Positions 1 to 8,587 of a DNA stretch of 64,000 bases are shown in pieces; position 1 is the stretch's first letter; each line of letters starts with the position of its first letter. The position numbers were made by a program, and so were the translations under genes. Location of the stretch: positions 187,120-251,119 of the forward strand of contig LSRX01000073.1 in assembly GCA_001939145.1 (NCBI GenBank). The letters run 5' to 3'. The notes beneath the pieces are model-generated. The model was given only the letters and a program-made list of their open reading frames with translations. It was not told the DNA's origin and did no database searches. Source of the stretch: Symbiodinium microadriaticum. Its lineage: Eukaryota; Sar; Dinophyceae; Suessiales; Symbiodiniaceae.

Positions 1-21
1 GGGGGGGGGGGGGTACCAACC

Positions 22-52
<31 letters not shown>

Positions 53-60
53 TACACACA
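1..60. repeat. Poly-G then (AT)n/(AC)n microsatellite
   Basis: Thirteen G residues open the window, followed by alternating AT and AC dinucleotides to about base 60. A homopolymer exactly at the edge may be a contig end. Confidence 0.9.
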
Positions 61-130
61 AATGTTTGTGAGTGTGTATGAAGGCTCGCACACAACATGA
101 TGTTCTCATTCATGAGGAGCTAGTTGAGAT

Positions 131-452
131 ACGGTGACCGCATTCAATAAGAAACAAGAACTCACGGGCCGACCAGACCGACATTTCTTCTCCCAGCGTC
201 CAGGTTGCACACTCTTTTCTTAAAGCTTTGGAACTCCAGCCCCGATGCCCCTCCAGCCCTCCAGAACCCTTCTCCAGTGCTCCAGCCCTCAGCATCTGCT
301 TTTTGCCGGGCTGGAGCCTGGAGGGCTGCAGGCTTGGAGGGGCCGGAGGGCTGGAGGGCAAATGTCTTATTACAGAAACGCCCCTCCCATACGCACTTTT
401 CAGGGCCTGTCCCAACTCATGCCTGTTTCTTATTGAATGCAGCCACCGTCTG
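131..452. mobile_element. Large imperfect fold-back element
   Basis: The ends CATTCAATAAGAAACA (around 144) and TGTTTCTTATTGAATG (around 424) are inverted copies, and the arms can be followed inward for roughly 100 bases on each side to a CTCCAGCCC/GGGCTGGAG core. The palindromy explains why open frames exist here on both strands. There is no related copy in the window. Confidence 0.65.
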
Positions 453-489
453 AAGAGAGCGATAACACGTAATTACGTCGCAAGTGCAC

Positions 490-568
490 CTGTGTCCCCG
501 GCTTCAGAGCCACCATCTGTCCGGAGAGGGGATCGTAGAGCACTTGGCACATCAGCAGATGCCTCCGT
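490..568 (-). CDS. Candidate internal exon, unknown protein
   Basis: Minus-strand open segment with donor ACACAG|GTGCAC at the low-coordinate end and an AG acceptor at either 569-570 or 563-564. One frame reads HLLMCQVLYDPLSGQMVALK, which is protein-like. Another frame is also open, so frame and start are uncertain, and its phase does not join simply to the next candidate at 1141. No family recognised. Confidence 0.3.
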
Positions 569-693
569 CTTTTGGCCGTGTTTCGGGTAGCCTTAAAGTA
601 CCGGCTTAGCTGCGAGGCTTCATCAACACCATGCCGCCAAACTCGGGCTTAACTTTTGAAAAGGAATGGGACTGCACAGGCAGGATTTGAGAA

Positions 694-712
694 CCCTAAA
701 CCCTAAACACTA
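694..712 (-). repeat. CCCTAAA telomere-like repeat
   Basis: About two and a half CCCTAAA units, the left bracket of the island that holds the candidate exon at 1141-1236. Confidence 0.85.
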
Positions 713-804
713 TATAAACCTAAAACCTCTTTGATGCCCAGGGCATAGAGGGCTACAAGATTCAGGGGGGCGGGTGCTGCTACCACTAATTCAGTGTTGC
801 GTGC

Positions 805-935
805 ACTTAGAGGTCCAGGGGACGTAGTAAGTAGGTGAGAAGTAGAGCCATAAGTACCCTAAATGGAGTTACCCCAATCAAAACCTATACTTATATCTTA
901 TAACCGACTTACTAAGTCCCCTGGGCCTCCAAGTA
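805..935. mobile_element. Family A palindromic MITE
   Basis: Inverted ends related to CTTGGAGGCCCAGGGGACTT, with AGTAAG just inside each arm. Other copies: 8740, 28417, 34961 and a fragment at 35231. Confidence 0.8.
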
Positions 936-1140
936 GGGCAGGTGCCACCCTGACGGGGTCCCCGTCCCCATGGAGGACTCGTCTTTTCTAAGGCTTTTGC
1001 GCTTCAAGGAACATGCGCAAAAAGGCACTTTCTGCCATTTTGAGCCTCCGGGTTCTTACCCGTGGCCCCCCAAAAAACACATACCTTCTTAAAGAAAATA
1101 ACTATCTTTTTGTTTGTTGATAAGAAACATCAAAAGGAAC

Positions 1141-1236
1141 CCTGAAAGGGTAGTCCTGATGCCTCAGAAGCCGGTTCGCAGAGTCCACGTCGGAGTAGGC
1201 ACTGAGGTCGATGTGCAGTGCTATTTGATGGTTGTC
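1141..1236 (-). CDS. Candidate exon, 32 codons, phase 0-0
   Basis: Acceptor context CCCCCTAACATCACGGCAG precedes the exon on the minus strand and the donor is CAGG|GTTCCT. The frame starts DNHQIALHIDLSAYSD and ends RLLRHQDYPFR, exactly 32 codons. It is the last of five candidates (2929 to 1141) whose phases fit each other. The protein family is not recognised; boundaries are by eye. Confidence 0.5.
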
Positions 1237-1261
1237 CTGCCGTGATGTTAGGGGGTAGGGC

Positions 1262-1332
1262 CGTTTAGGGTTTAGAGTTAATAGTTAAAGTTTAGGTTTA
1301 GGATTGAGGGTTTAGGGTTGAGCGTTTAGGGC
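1262..1332 (+). repeat. TTTAGGG-like degenerate array
   Basis: Variant units (TTTAGGG, TTAGAGT, TTTAGGT, TTGAGGG) in one orientation, the right bracket of the exon at 1141-1236. Confidence 0.85.
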
Positions 1333-1888
1333 TTGTGTGGGGACATAATCAGATCAAGAATAGTAGCAGCCTGTAATGGGTATAGCACCAAGAACCATGA
1401 TAATGGAAGAACGACAGCTGTTCATACAAAAATGAGAAGTCAAGACAAAACACTGATAGCCTTCCGGCCCAAATTACCCTTCCTCTTTAAGGAAAGGCCA
1501 TAACATCGACGGAACAGGTCCGAGCGATCTTACATGCGTCGGAGGGGTTTCAGCAGTAGCTAAAAAGCCTACCCTTACGAACACCTCCTCGACACCATGA
1601 AGTTCTGAAAAGGAGTGTCAATACAAAGCCACGGCTGCAGTGACCCAAATATTTAGCCCTAAGTCCTATATACACCAGACCTTATAGCCTCAAACTCAAT
1701 CGCTTGAATCCGAAATCCCAGTCATGCTTACATAGATGCTACTAGCCTGAAGCTGGTACGGTAACCTGCAGTTCTTATGCACAAGCTCCAGGCAAGTCTG
1801 AGTAATATTGAGTGCATTACAACAATGTATATATCTCGATGTGAAACTTGTAGTATAGAGAATATATGAGCCTCTTCTGCTCATTCAC

Positions 1889-1918
1889 CTCCTCCACGCA
1901 TGACACCCAGGCAGATGT
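1889..1918 (-). CDS. Candidate mini-exon, 10 codons
   Basis: Acceptor TTGTGCGTTGCAG and donor GAGGAG|GTGAAT enclose ten codons reading TSAWVSCVEE. It lies 63 bases downstream, on the minus strand, of the better exon at 1982-2077 and keeps its phase (0-0). The short length makes chance possible. Confidence 0.38.
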
Positions 1919-1981
1919 CTGCAACGCACAACATTTAGCCATGCCTCCTGAACCATACGCGGCCCTAAGCCCTGAGCCCAC

Positions 1982-2077
1982 CTCCAGCTTCTTGCGGACT
2001 TCTTTTACCAGCTGCTCTAGCTGGAAAGCCTCGTGAAGGGCGCAGCCGACCACAGCAAGGCCTTGTGCGGCACAAGC
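1982..2077 (-). CDS. Candidate exon, 32 codons, unknown protein
   Basis: Acceptor CGACTGGCTCGCCAG and donor CTGGAG|GTGGGC bound an open 96-base segment that starts ACAAQGLAVVGCALHEAFQ and ends LVKEVRKKLE, a helix-like charged end. Phase is 0 at both sides and matches its neighbours at 1889 and 2648. No TTTAGGG sequence interrupts it. Function unknown. Confidence 0.52.
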
Positions 2078-2234
2078 CTGGCGAGCCAGTCGAGGAATGC
2101 AAAGAGCGCTGCTTAGGAGACTGCTTCAAGATTCGGGCTTCCTTAAACCCTATACCCTAAGCCTGAAACCCAACAGTCTTTCAAGATTCCCAGAAAAGTC
2201 TTCAGGAATCTCAATCCTAACCGCTACATGTCAG

Positions 2235-2346
2235 GGATCTTTGCCACAACCTTCGGGCCCAACTTTGGGCTCTTGGTGTTTAGGTTTAGGGCATGATCCT
2301 ACTTGGAGGGTCGGGGGACTTAGGGTTTAGGGTTTAGGGTTCAGGG
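2235..2346 (+). repeat. Island then TTTAGGG-like array
   Basis: A variant TTTAGGG array runs from about 2276 to 2346. The 40 bases before it are open on the plus strand after a CTAAC and TGTCAG acceptor-like context; I do not call an exon there because the surrounding candidates are on the minus strand. Confidence 0.6.
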
Positions 2347-2466
2347 CCGGGGACTTATAGGATTATAGAGTTATAAGTACCATACCCCCAATCAGGGTCC
2401 CTCTTGATAGGGTTCTTATAACTCTGTAAAACAGGCACTTTTGAAGTCCCCCGAGCCTCCGAGTAC
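2345..2466. mobile_element. Family A-like palindromic MITE
   Basis: Arms GGGGACTTATAGGATTATAG and the inverted CTTATAACTCTGTAAAAC with AAGTCCCC outside. It shares the GGGGACTTA core with family A but has different inner arms. Confidence 0.6.
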
Positions 2467-2522
2467 ACCCCGTAGGCAAAGGGCTAGCACGAGGAATGAA
2501 TATACAGTTGAGCGACCATAAT

Positions 2523-2627
2523 ACGGTGGATGACATAAATCTAGTCACTACCCATAATAAGGACTATACCATAATTCCAATAGTTTAGGGTCCTTAAGGT
2601 CATGCAGGATTTATATCATCAACAGTA
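2523..2627. mobile_element. Family B palindromic MITE
   Basis: Right arm GGATTTATATCATCAACAGT is intact; the left arm is mutated. Family B consensus arms are ACNGTTGATGATATAAATCC, with a conserved GTTTAGGGTCCTTAAGG in the centre. Confidence 0.75.
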
Positions 2628-2647
2628 TGCAAACCGTAGAACTCCAC

Positions 2648-2734
2648 CGAACCGCCTGCCTGTCGAATGAGGGCGCTCTTTCCAGAGGCCACCCCGGCGC
2701 CCAGAGGAGGTTCAGCGGCGTTGTAGAGTAGAAC
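2648..2734 (-). CDS. Candidate exon with Walker-A-like motif
   Basis: After the acceptor GCTGAACAG the minus strand reads VLLYNAAEPP and then LGAGVASGKSALIRQAGGS, ending at donor GGTTCG|GTGGAG (29 codons, phase 0-0). AGVASGKS fits the [AG]-x4-G-K-[ST] P-loop pattern, so a nucleotide-binding fold is possible. An alternative donor lies five bases earlier. An upstream acceptor inside the adjacent D element would extend the exon in frame. One motif is weak evidence for function. Confidence 0.42.
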
Positions 2735-2747
2735 CTGTTCAGCCATG

Positions 2748-2847
2748 TGGGTAGGTTCCTAAATTAGGGTCCCTTTTTAGGTCCCCAATATAATACGGCA
2801 CCCTGAAAAAAGGACCCCAAAAGGGACCCTAATTTAGAGAATACCCA
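2748..2847. mobile_element. Family D palindromic MITE forming most of an intron
   Basis: Ends TGGGTAGGTTCCTAAATTAG and, inverted, TGGGTATTCTCTAAATTAGG. On the minus strand its end supplies the donor ATGG|GTATTC. The predicted 110-base intron 2735-2844 contains little besides this element. CACATGG flanks both sides. Confidence 0.75.
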
Positions 2848-2929
2848 TGTGTCTGAGCTGAAGATCTCTTGGATCTCGATTAAATTGGGACCGTGAATCC
2901 GTTGATTGAGGATTAGATAGACTTCTCGT
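2845..2929 (-). CDS. Candidate exon upstream of a D-element intron
   Basis: Acceptor GTGAACTGCAG, donor ACATGG|GTATTC. The frame reads REVYLILNQRIHGPNLIEIQ and ends EIFSSDTW (one leading base plus 28 codons, phase 0 at the donor), and fits the exon at 2648-2734. Without splicing, the ancestral sequence across the element is also open in another frame, so whether the element made or entered this intron is unresolved. Confidence 0.48.
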
Positions 2930-2956
2930 CTGCAGTTCACTCTTCAGTAATCCCCT

Positions 2957-2978
2957 GAACCCTAAACCCTAAACCCCA
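2957..2978 (-). repeat. CCCTAAA telomere-like repeat
   Basis: Three near-perfect CCCTAAA units immediately upstream, in minus-strand terms downstream, of an island with repeat-free sequence. Confidence 0.85.
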
Positions 2979-3024
2979 GGCTTGTACAGCTGTGTAAGGA
3001 CGGAATACCCAAAACAGTATAGGC

Positions 3025-3130
3025 TACGGTTGATGATATAGATCCTGCATTACTCATAATAACGAATACACCCAAATTCCCATAGTTTAGGGTCCTGAAG
3101 GTCATGCAAGGTTTATATCATCAACCGTAG
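3025..3130. mobile_element. Family B palindromic MITE
   Basis: Both arms present: TACGGTTGATGATATAGATC and its inverted partner TTTATATCATCAACCGTA, with the central GTTTAGGGTCCTGAAGG. Confidence 0.85.
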
Positions 3131-3257
3131 CATGGGTTAGTGAGTATTAAGGCCCCTGAAGCAAACCCCCCCCCCTAAGGCTGAAAGGATTCCGTGGATG
3201 TCTGGTGGTTCGGGTCCTGCCCAGAGGCTAGAACCCGTGGGGAGGGTGCGGGTCTGT

Positions 3258-3375
3258 TCAAGGTTTAGGGTTTAGGCTTGAGGGTTTAGGGTTTAGGTTT
3301 TAGGGTTTAGGTTTTGGGGTTTAGAGTTTAGGTTCTAGGGCTCCGGGAGTGTGTAGGGTTTCTGGTTAGGGTTTG
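3258..3375 (+). repeat. TTTAGGG-like degenerate array
   Basis: More than ten TTTAGGG variants in one direction. Confidence 0.85.
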
Positions 3376-3379
3376 CTTC

Positions 3380-3895
3380 ATTCAGCAACCCATTGTTTAG
3401 CCGAAAGTTGAGCCCGTGATCCATGTCTTGATCACGTGTTGCATCTGTCCTGTCATGATAACCACTGTTGTCATCACTAGCGGAATCTTCTCCAGTACTA
3501 TGGGTACCTTGTTCTGGATCTCTTTTTTTCTCTCTCTCTCTCTCTCTCTCTCCCTCCCTTCTTCCCCTACGCGCTGGCTTCCTTTCTCTCTCTCCCTCTT
3601 CGTTGAACATGCGTTGAATCTTCAAGTGTATCTGCAATTTGCTGCTGTCATTGCCACTAGGGTGTTTCATCATGCTATGTCTTCTTCATGGACTCATTGT
3701 CTGTCTTCTCGTGCTTTGCATTCTCTGTTCTGTCATCACCACAAACATCATAAGTTTTGCCAGATGATCTGCCAAGCCAACGAAGGCTGATGGAACGATC
3801 ACGGCTAGAATCCCAAGCCGACCGTGACCTCCTAACCCTGAGGTCAAGCACAATCAACTGAAGTTCAAGACGGGTCATGGCGGTGTCAGCATTCA
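3380..3895 (-). CDS. Two overlapping minus-strand ORFs, unknown or decayed
   Basis: A repeat-free 515-base block in which two charged minus-strand frames overlap at 3673-3675: one (to 3895) includes MTRLELQLIVLDLRVRRSRS, the next continues NDSSKLQIHLKIQRMF and an acidic TGEDSASDDNSG region. A one-base shift would join them. The (TC)n tract at 3521-3556 encodes an ERERER run. It may be a frameshifted coding remnant, possibly of a mobile element; no domain recognised. No exon-type brackets surround it. Confidence 0.3.
3521..3556. repeat. (TC)n microsatellite
   Basis: Runs of T and TC dinucleotides. Confidence 0.9.
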
Positions 3896-4023
3896 TCCCC
3901 CCCCCCCCCCCCGGCCCCAAAGTTCTCTTCTCGGAACAAGGACATGAAGGCAACAGCAAACCCGAAGCACCTCAGCGCAAGCCTCAGGCCCCTAATTTCC
4001 CTGGCCCCACCCAAATCGGCCGA

Positions 4024-4340
4024 AACCCTAAACCCTAAACCACCAAACTCCAATTCGAAACCAGCCTAAAGTCCCTCGCCCCACGCCATGGAGCTTAAGG
4101 CCTCGAAGCTCAAACCCAAGCCCCGGAATTCCAGAAGATGCAAGGCATGGTATAAAGATTTAAATCCCATATCCCGAAGACGACAACCACAACCACAGCA
4201 CCCCCACTACAAGCTCTCCAAATCCGAAACTAAAAACCGCGAGACCCCAGACCCTAAACTCTACACCCTAAACTCTAAACCCTAAACCTTAGACTTTAAA
4301 CCTTAAACTCTAGACTCTAAACCCTGAACTCTTAACCCCT
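4024..4340 (-). repeat. Two CCCTAAA-type clusters
   Basis: Short clusters at 4024-4043 and 4250-4340, with non-repeat sequence rich in AAACC between them. Nothing gene-like seen between. Confidence 0.75.
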
Positions 4341-4401
4341 AGAAGGCCTCCAACCAAAACACATAGGACCCCAACAACCTTGAACACTGGGAAGATCCTG
4401 G

Positions 4402-4502
4402 TAATAGGGGCCTTCATGATTAGAATAGCATGTAGGGGTAGATTATACTGCTATAATTCTCATCATCAGGAACCCCCAGCATAGTTTTGGTACTTTGGTT
4501 AA
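4402..4502. mobile_element. Degenerate family E MITE
   Basis: Starts AATAGGGGCCTTCATGATTA and contains ATCAGGAACCCCC. The right terminus is badly eroded. Confidence 0.45.
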
Positions 4503-4619
4503 AGGAAACTAGAGGTGGGGAGTTTAGGGTATATACGGCTTCTATAAGGCTTCTATAAGGTATATAGACCTTCTATAAGGCTCCTATGACGGTAACTACC
4601 CACCTGAAAATGTCCTAGA
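4501..4619. mobile_element. Family J palindromic element, copy 1
   Basis: Arms AGAGGTGGGGAGTT and, inverted, AACTACCCACCTG, with tandem CTTCTATAAGG in the middle. The only other copy is at 43738-43856, highly similar along its length. Confidence 0.8.
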
Positions 4620-4629
4620 TTCGGGCCAC

Positions 4630-4740
4630 TAGCGACACCCTAAACCCTGAACCTTGAACCCTAAACCCTAAACTAGAGCACCCTTAAACTGAACCCGAAA
4701 CCTTAAACTCTACATCCCTAAGCCCTAAACCCTTATCGAA
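4630..4740 (-). repeat. CCCTAAA-type degenerate array
   Basis: Several CCCTAAA and CCTTAAA variants, left bracket of the island 4741-4835. Confidence 0.8.
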
Positions 4741-4762
4741 CCCTTTTCTAGAAACCCAAGAC

Positions 4763-4824
4763 CCCGACTTCCAGCTGGCACTGCTCCCGCCACTTTGTTA
4801 CCACCGACCTCCCAGCAGCACGAG
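4763..4824 (-). CDS. Candidate exon between telomere-like arrays
   Basis: On the minus strand, CCCCTAAGCCTGGAAG is followed by an open segment reading RAAGRSVVTKWREQCQLEVG and a donor GTCGGG|GTCTTG. The acceptor is poor in pyrimidines, which lowers confidence. CCCTAAA lies to its left and TTTAGGG to its right in window orientation. Function unknown. Confidence 0.35.
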
Positions 4825-4835
4825 CTTCCAGGCTT

Positions 4836-4952
4836 AGGGGTCTGAGGGCTTCGGGTTCAGGGTTTCGGGTTTTAGGAGTTTGAGGGTTTCGGGTTTAGGG
4901 GTTCAGAAATAAGCTGTAGGGTCGAGGAACTTGGGGGTCCTAGGGTTTAGGG
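4836..4952 (+). repeat. TTTAGGG-type degenerate array
   Basis: Variants GGTTTCGGG, TTTGAGGG and TTTAGGG. Confidence 0.8.
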
Positions 4953-4982
4953 TGTCCCAAGCAGGTCATCCAGGCACGCAGC

Positions 4983-5090
4983 TACTGTTGATGATATAAA
5001 TCCTAAGCATTACCCAAAATAAGGAATATACCATAATCCCCATAGTTTAGGGCCCCTTAAGGTAATGCAGGATACATATCATCAACAGTA
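4983..5090. mobile_element. Family B palindromic MITE
   Basis: Full-length copy, TACTGTTGATGATATAAATC to ATACATATCATCAACAGTA. Confidence 0.85.
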
Positions 5091-5154
5091 TGAACGTGTT
5101 AGGGGACACGAAGCCGTTAGGCAAACACGAGCGGTCTGTCCTACACCTAAATAG

Positions 5155-5183
5155 CATTATGCAGGATTTATATCATCAGCCGT
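5155..5183. mobile_element. Family B right-end fragment
   Basis: Only GCAGGATTTATATCATCAGC and a few flanking bases remain, 65 bases from the full copy. Confidence 0.65.
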
Positions 5184-5189
5184 ATCACC

Positions 5190-5630
5190 CAAGTCTCGGC
5201 TCGGGTTTTTGCGCCACAGCACACCAGTCGGCTCCAAGTAATGAACTAGCAGGTTGCTAATCATCTATCATATACTATGAACTTCAGTGGCTCATAAAAC
5301 TTGGGTAAAATATATCACCCGTTATGCAGCCAGTATCTCGCTAAACTTCGGAATACTTTTTGACATATTCTGTAATCCAGTAACGCTCTAATCCAGTAAC
5401 TCAGTGCTTGGGCATCTGGAGGCTTAGTGACAAAGTGTGCTTGTTGATTTGGGCATGCACGAACCGTAAGAGTCCAAGTAGCGAATACTGATAGACTCTC
5501 CCGAATATTAGCCTAGAGAACTATGATCCCAAATCCACGTTCCTTACAACCCAAAGGACCCTTAGAGTATGGCTGCACATTCGAGGGGCCTCAAGCAAGG
5601 TGTTGGGATTGAAACGCCAAAGAAAAACCA
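5190..5630. other. No gene or repeat seen
   Basis: AT-richer unique sequence without telomere-like units, palindromes or convincing coding frames. Confidence 0.5.
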
Positions 5631-5639
5631 AAGAACCTA

Positions 5640-5815
5640 TCAGGTTCCTTTTAAGGGCTCCTTCAGGGGATCCACAGGGGTTCCTTTAAGGGCTCCTTTT
5701 CAGGGTTCTAGAAATTCTATAACCCTAAACCCCAAACTCTAAACCCTAAACCCTGCACCCTAAACCCTCTATTGGGGTTCCCCTTAAGGGCTCCTCTAAG
5801 GGATCCTAGAGCCCT
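5640..5815. mobile_element. Fold-back of GGCTCCTTTAAGG type with telomere-like core
   Basis: Repeated TTCCTTTAAGGGCTCC modules lie on both sides of a CCCTAAA cluster (5722-5772). Related AAGGGCTCC modules occur near 17500 and 48110. Confidence 0.5.
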
Positions 5816-5870
5816 CTGGTTGTCGAAGGGGCATTAGTGGAGGGCCAGAAAGGCGGCAAAGGGAGGGAGC

Positions 5871-5958
5871 TGGGTCCCAAGTACTAGTGTAGTAGTATAG
5901 TGTATACTTTTGGGGCCCAGATACCTACTAAGTACCTACTAATGGTACTTGGACTCTT
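5871..5958. mobile_element. F-like palindromic MITE
   Basis: Ends GGGTCCCAAGTACTAG and, inverted, AGTACCAAGTACC-like arm TGGTACTTGGACTC. Internal GTAGTATAGTGTATAC. Confidence 0.55.
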
Positions 5959-6057
5959 TGGCTAAGTTGGTAAGCTCTGCCGCAACAGAAGGAAAGAAGG
6001 CTGAACTGTTCAGGGTGTAGGGAACTGAAAGTGGAGCTTGGGATGGTTCGGTAATTA

Positions 6058-6092
6058 GAGGTTTAGGGTTTTAGGGTTTTAGGGTTTAGGGT
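6058..6092 (+). repeat. TTTAGGG-like array
   Basis: Four TTTAGGG units, two with an extra T. Confidence 0.85.
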
Positions 6093-6281
6093 GGTGAAGA
6101 TATAATTCAGAGTTTTTAAGCCCATGCATCCTATGCGCCAAGCCGCAAAGAATCCAAGAGCCTTCGAAGGATCAGGGGTTTGGGTCCTTAAACCATTCTT
6201 TTCAGGGTTGGGGTTTACCTCAACCCCGAGAAAACCCACCTTTTCAAATCTTCCTGATTATGGTTTCTTCATATATGAGCC

Positions 6282-6387
6282 CTAGAAGTGCAGGGCTTTT
6301 ATCCGTATCCCCTTGGCAGGCAAGGAGTCATATAGCCGGAAGGATGCCGGGTACGGTGCTGCCAGGCCTATCCGCAGACAGACGTAG
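6282..6387 (-). CDS. Candidate terminal exon, unknown protein
   Basis: A strong pyrimidine-rich acceptor (CATCCTCCTCCCATG then TGCAACAG) precedes a minus-strand frame that starts YVCLRIGLAAPYPASFRLYD and ends KGIRIKALHF before an in-frame TAG. No GT follows, so this could be a last coding exon. The opposite strand is also open here (ARSHIAGRMPG...), but the minus reading agrees with the neighbouring exons. Upstream on the minus strand lie CCCTAAA units. Confidence 0.45.
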
Positions 6388-6921
6388 CTGTTGCACATGG
6401 GAGGAGGATGGAATATGCCAGGATGCTGTGAGAATCCTTGGCCACTTCGGGCTTTCGGCTTCGGGATTGGCTTTGCAGGTTCACTTCAATGGGTTTAGGG
6501 TTTAGGTTCAGGGTCTGCCACTCAAATCGAGAGAGTGTTCAGAGAGAACAAGCCCACAAAAGTCCAAGAAACTGGGATGAAGTCAGCCGGGCAGACACCG
6601 ACAGTTACTTGCCACCCACGCCTAATTTAAACTGCGGAACAATGATATTATGTTCGGAGGAAGAACTGACTAGAGACTTGCTCTGATCATTGGTGCGCCT
6701 ACTTCTAGTCTGGTTCCCTGTTGCGGCAATATTAAACATGATCTTTTTTAAATCCTAATCGGGTTTTAGTATAACAAAATGTAAAATTGCATCCAACAAT
6801 GACCCAGTAGTAATGCACAAGCTGAAGTAAGTCAAGCTTCACTGCCACGGCTGAGCCATCGTCTGCACCGGCCAACCATTCGGCCACATGCTTCTTGCCG
6901 TCCTCATTGGACAGCCGATTT

Positions 6922-7030
6922 GGGGCAGTTCTCTAAGTTAGGGTCCCTTTTTAGAGTCCCCAAAACTTAAATATTACGGCACCCTTATACAAAAAGACCC
7001 CTCAAAGGGACCCTAATTTAGAGAGCTACC
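6922..7030. mobile_element. Family D palindromic MITE
   Basis: Arms GGCAGTTCTCTAAGTTAGGG and, inverted, GGTAGCTCTCTAAATTAGGG. In minus-strand terms its end supplies the donor of the exon at 7030-7112. AAATCG is present on both sides. Confidence 0.8.
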
Positions 7031-7112
7031 GATTTCAGAGCTTGGGATGGGGAGCCTGAAGTCCGACTGCTGGCTCGCGTCTATCATGCTGTTATGCATC
7101 GCACGATCGTTC
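7030..7112 (-). CDS. Candidate exon whose donor lies in a D element
   Basis: Acceptor GCTGCTGACCTGCAG, donor GAAATCG|GTAGCTC. The frame starts NDRAMHNSMIDASQQSDFRL and ends PIPSSEI (27 codons with one spare base at each end). Beyond the element another minus-strand segment (6838-6935, HVAEWLAGADDGSAVAVK) is open, but its phase does not join directly. Unknown function. Confidence 0.45.
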
Positions 7113-7317
7113 CTGCAGGTCAGCAGCCGCAGACCTAGGCCCCTATGTTGGAATAAACGTCGGTTCCAGCCACTTAATGTAACCCATAAACAAAACCTGC
7201 GTGTCGCTGGACTTCAAGATTCTTTGAGGGTGCGCGAGCCTTTAGCCAGTTTGAGGTTCACTGAAGTATCAGCGTCACTGCCCAGAAAGCAAGGGGTTGC
7301 TGGTTTCTTGTCGAGGC

Positions 7318-7475
7318 TATAAAAAATGATCATGTTTATTCCTTATTGGGTTTGAAAATTGTTTTCTTTTTCTGTATTGGGTTTAATATATTTTTTTGTT
7401 ATTCCTTATTGGGTTTTTTAAAACAAAACTGTAAAATTGTCTCTAACAAGGACCCAGGTCGAGGGGTTCCTGAGA
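7318..7475. repeat. AT-rich repeat shared with 6741-6810
   Basis: TTATTGGGTTTT modules recur three times, and the stretch ending ACTGTAAAATTGTCTC, AACAAGGACCCAG resembles 6770-6805. Family unknown. Confidence 0.5.
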
Positions 7476-7610
7476 GTCCAGAAAACCGCCTGTGCCTGAA
7501 CACGCATTGGCAGCTTGTGACCAGCATTCCCCAAGGGTCCAAAGGACCCAAGAATCATGGGTTCTTTTCGGGTTCTACAAGGGCTATGGAGGGTTTTAGA
7601 GGGTATGTTA

Positions 7611-7715
7611 AGGGTCCAAAGGACCCAATAATGAGGCACTTGGGCTTAGGATAGTAGTTATGTAGGTGTATTTGGGAGAGTATAATATGTGATTATTAGG
7701 TACTTGGTCCCTTGG
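7611..7715. mobile_element. Family F palindromic MITE
   Basis: AGGGTCCAAAGGACCCAATA at one end and TTAGGTACTTGG then CCCTT at the other, with GGATAGTAGTTATGTAGG inside. Confidence 0.8.
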
Positions 7716-7758
7716 GGATCAGGGTTGGGGGAGTGAAGGGCTTCTAGTCTAATCCCAA

Positions 7759-7855
7759 AATGTCCTAAGTACCATAAAATAGAATGTAGAGTTTCTGTAT
7801 TAGGAGTTAAGATTATGACTAGGGAAGTATTCTGTGTACCTAGGACCCTTAAGGA
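7759..7855. mobile_element. Family L palindromic MITE
   Basis: TGTCCTAAGTACC at one end and GTACCTAGGACCCTTAAGG at the other, with TTAGGAGTTAAGATTATGAC inside. Confidence 0.65.
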
Positions 7856-8351
7856 ATAAGCATAACTTGACATTCAGGGTACTTACTCGTATAACCCCAA
7901 GTCTGGCTAAGTCCCCTGAGCTTTAAGCAAGCCCTAAACAGTTGGAGAACAGCTCTACATTGTAGCTTTCATCAACCGACGACGAAGCTATGAAGCCCTT
8001 CAGCCCTTGCCTCGGACGAAGTGGCCGGCACAAGTACATGCTTCGATATCCTGCGCATGTATCCCCCCAAATGGGTAGCTGAACTTGCTGAACTGCTTCT
8101 TGTCTTACAGTACATGTCCATGTTGTTCCCAAGGTGCATCAAGCCCTAAACCCTGAACCCTGAATCCAAAAGCCCTACACCCTACGCACCTTTACATTCC
8201 AAGCCCTGCTACGAATATTCCATACAAAAAGCAAAAAAATTAGACGTACAGAAAGCTACCCCAAAACGTTGACCTAAACCCATGAGGCGTGAAAACAAAA
8301 AGCGCTACCCTGAACCCTAAAACCCCAAAGCTCTGAACCCTCCAGATTTCA

Positions 8352-8465
8352 ACGTTTAGGATTTCAGGGGTTTAGGGCTTTAGAGGTTTGAGGTTTAGGT
8401 CTTTATAGGGGTTTAGGGTTTTAGGTTTTAGGGTTTAAAGGCCCTAAACCCTAAACCCTAAACCG
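8352..8465. repeat. TTTAGGG array followed by inverted CCCTAAA
   Basis: TTTAGGG variants to about 8438 are followed directly by GGCCCTAAACCCTAAACCC, giving a head-to-head junction. Confidence 0.85.
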
Positions 8466-8467
8466 AT

Positions 8468-8563
8468 TTAAAGGTTCCCAGGCTCCAAGGGCAGATGGTT
8501 CGGCTCCACCAAGACGAAGAGGAGCTCCGGAAAGGTTTTGGCCCTCCAAAGGAAGGCCTCGAC
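8468..8563 (-). CDS. Candidate exon, possibly terminal
   Basis: An excellent acceptor, AGCCCTCTCTCCGCAG, precedes a minus-strand frame that starts VEAFLWRAKTFPELLFVLVE and ends HLPLEPGNL before TAA, followed directly by ATCGGTTTAGGG. Either this is a last exon or the donor is the TTTAGGG boundary in another open frame (starting RGLPLEGQNLSG). Bracketed by CCCTAAA and TTTAGGG. Confidence 0.5.
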   Translation of the reverse strand, partial: VEAFLWRAKTFPELLFVLVEPNHLPLEPGNL

Positions 8564-8587
8564 CTGCGGAGAGAGGGCTCCTTTAAG

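Noticed and set aside
1030..1052. CCATTTTGAGCCTCC resembling the dinoflagellate spliced-leader sequence
   Set aside because: Matches only a short part, with mismatches, and has no donor in the right place.
1579..1604. 26-base micro-exon with very good acceptor (CTCCTTTTCAG) and donor (GTGTTC|GTAAGG) on the minus strand
   Set aside because: Its length would break the phase between 1889-1918 and 1141-1236 and create a stop.
6324..6478. Plus-strand exon reading ARSHIAGRMPGTVLPG with acceptor CCCCTTGGCAG and donor TTTGCAG|GTTCAC
   Set aside because: Plausible alone, but the minus strand over the same bases has a stronger pyrimidine tract and agrees in direction with neighbouring exons; recorded as an alternative.
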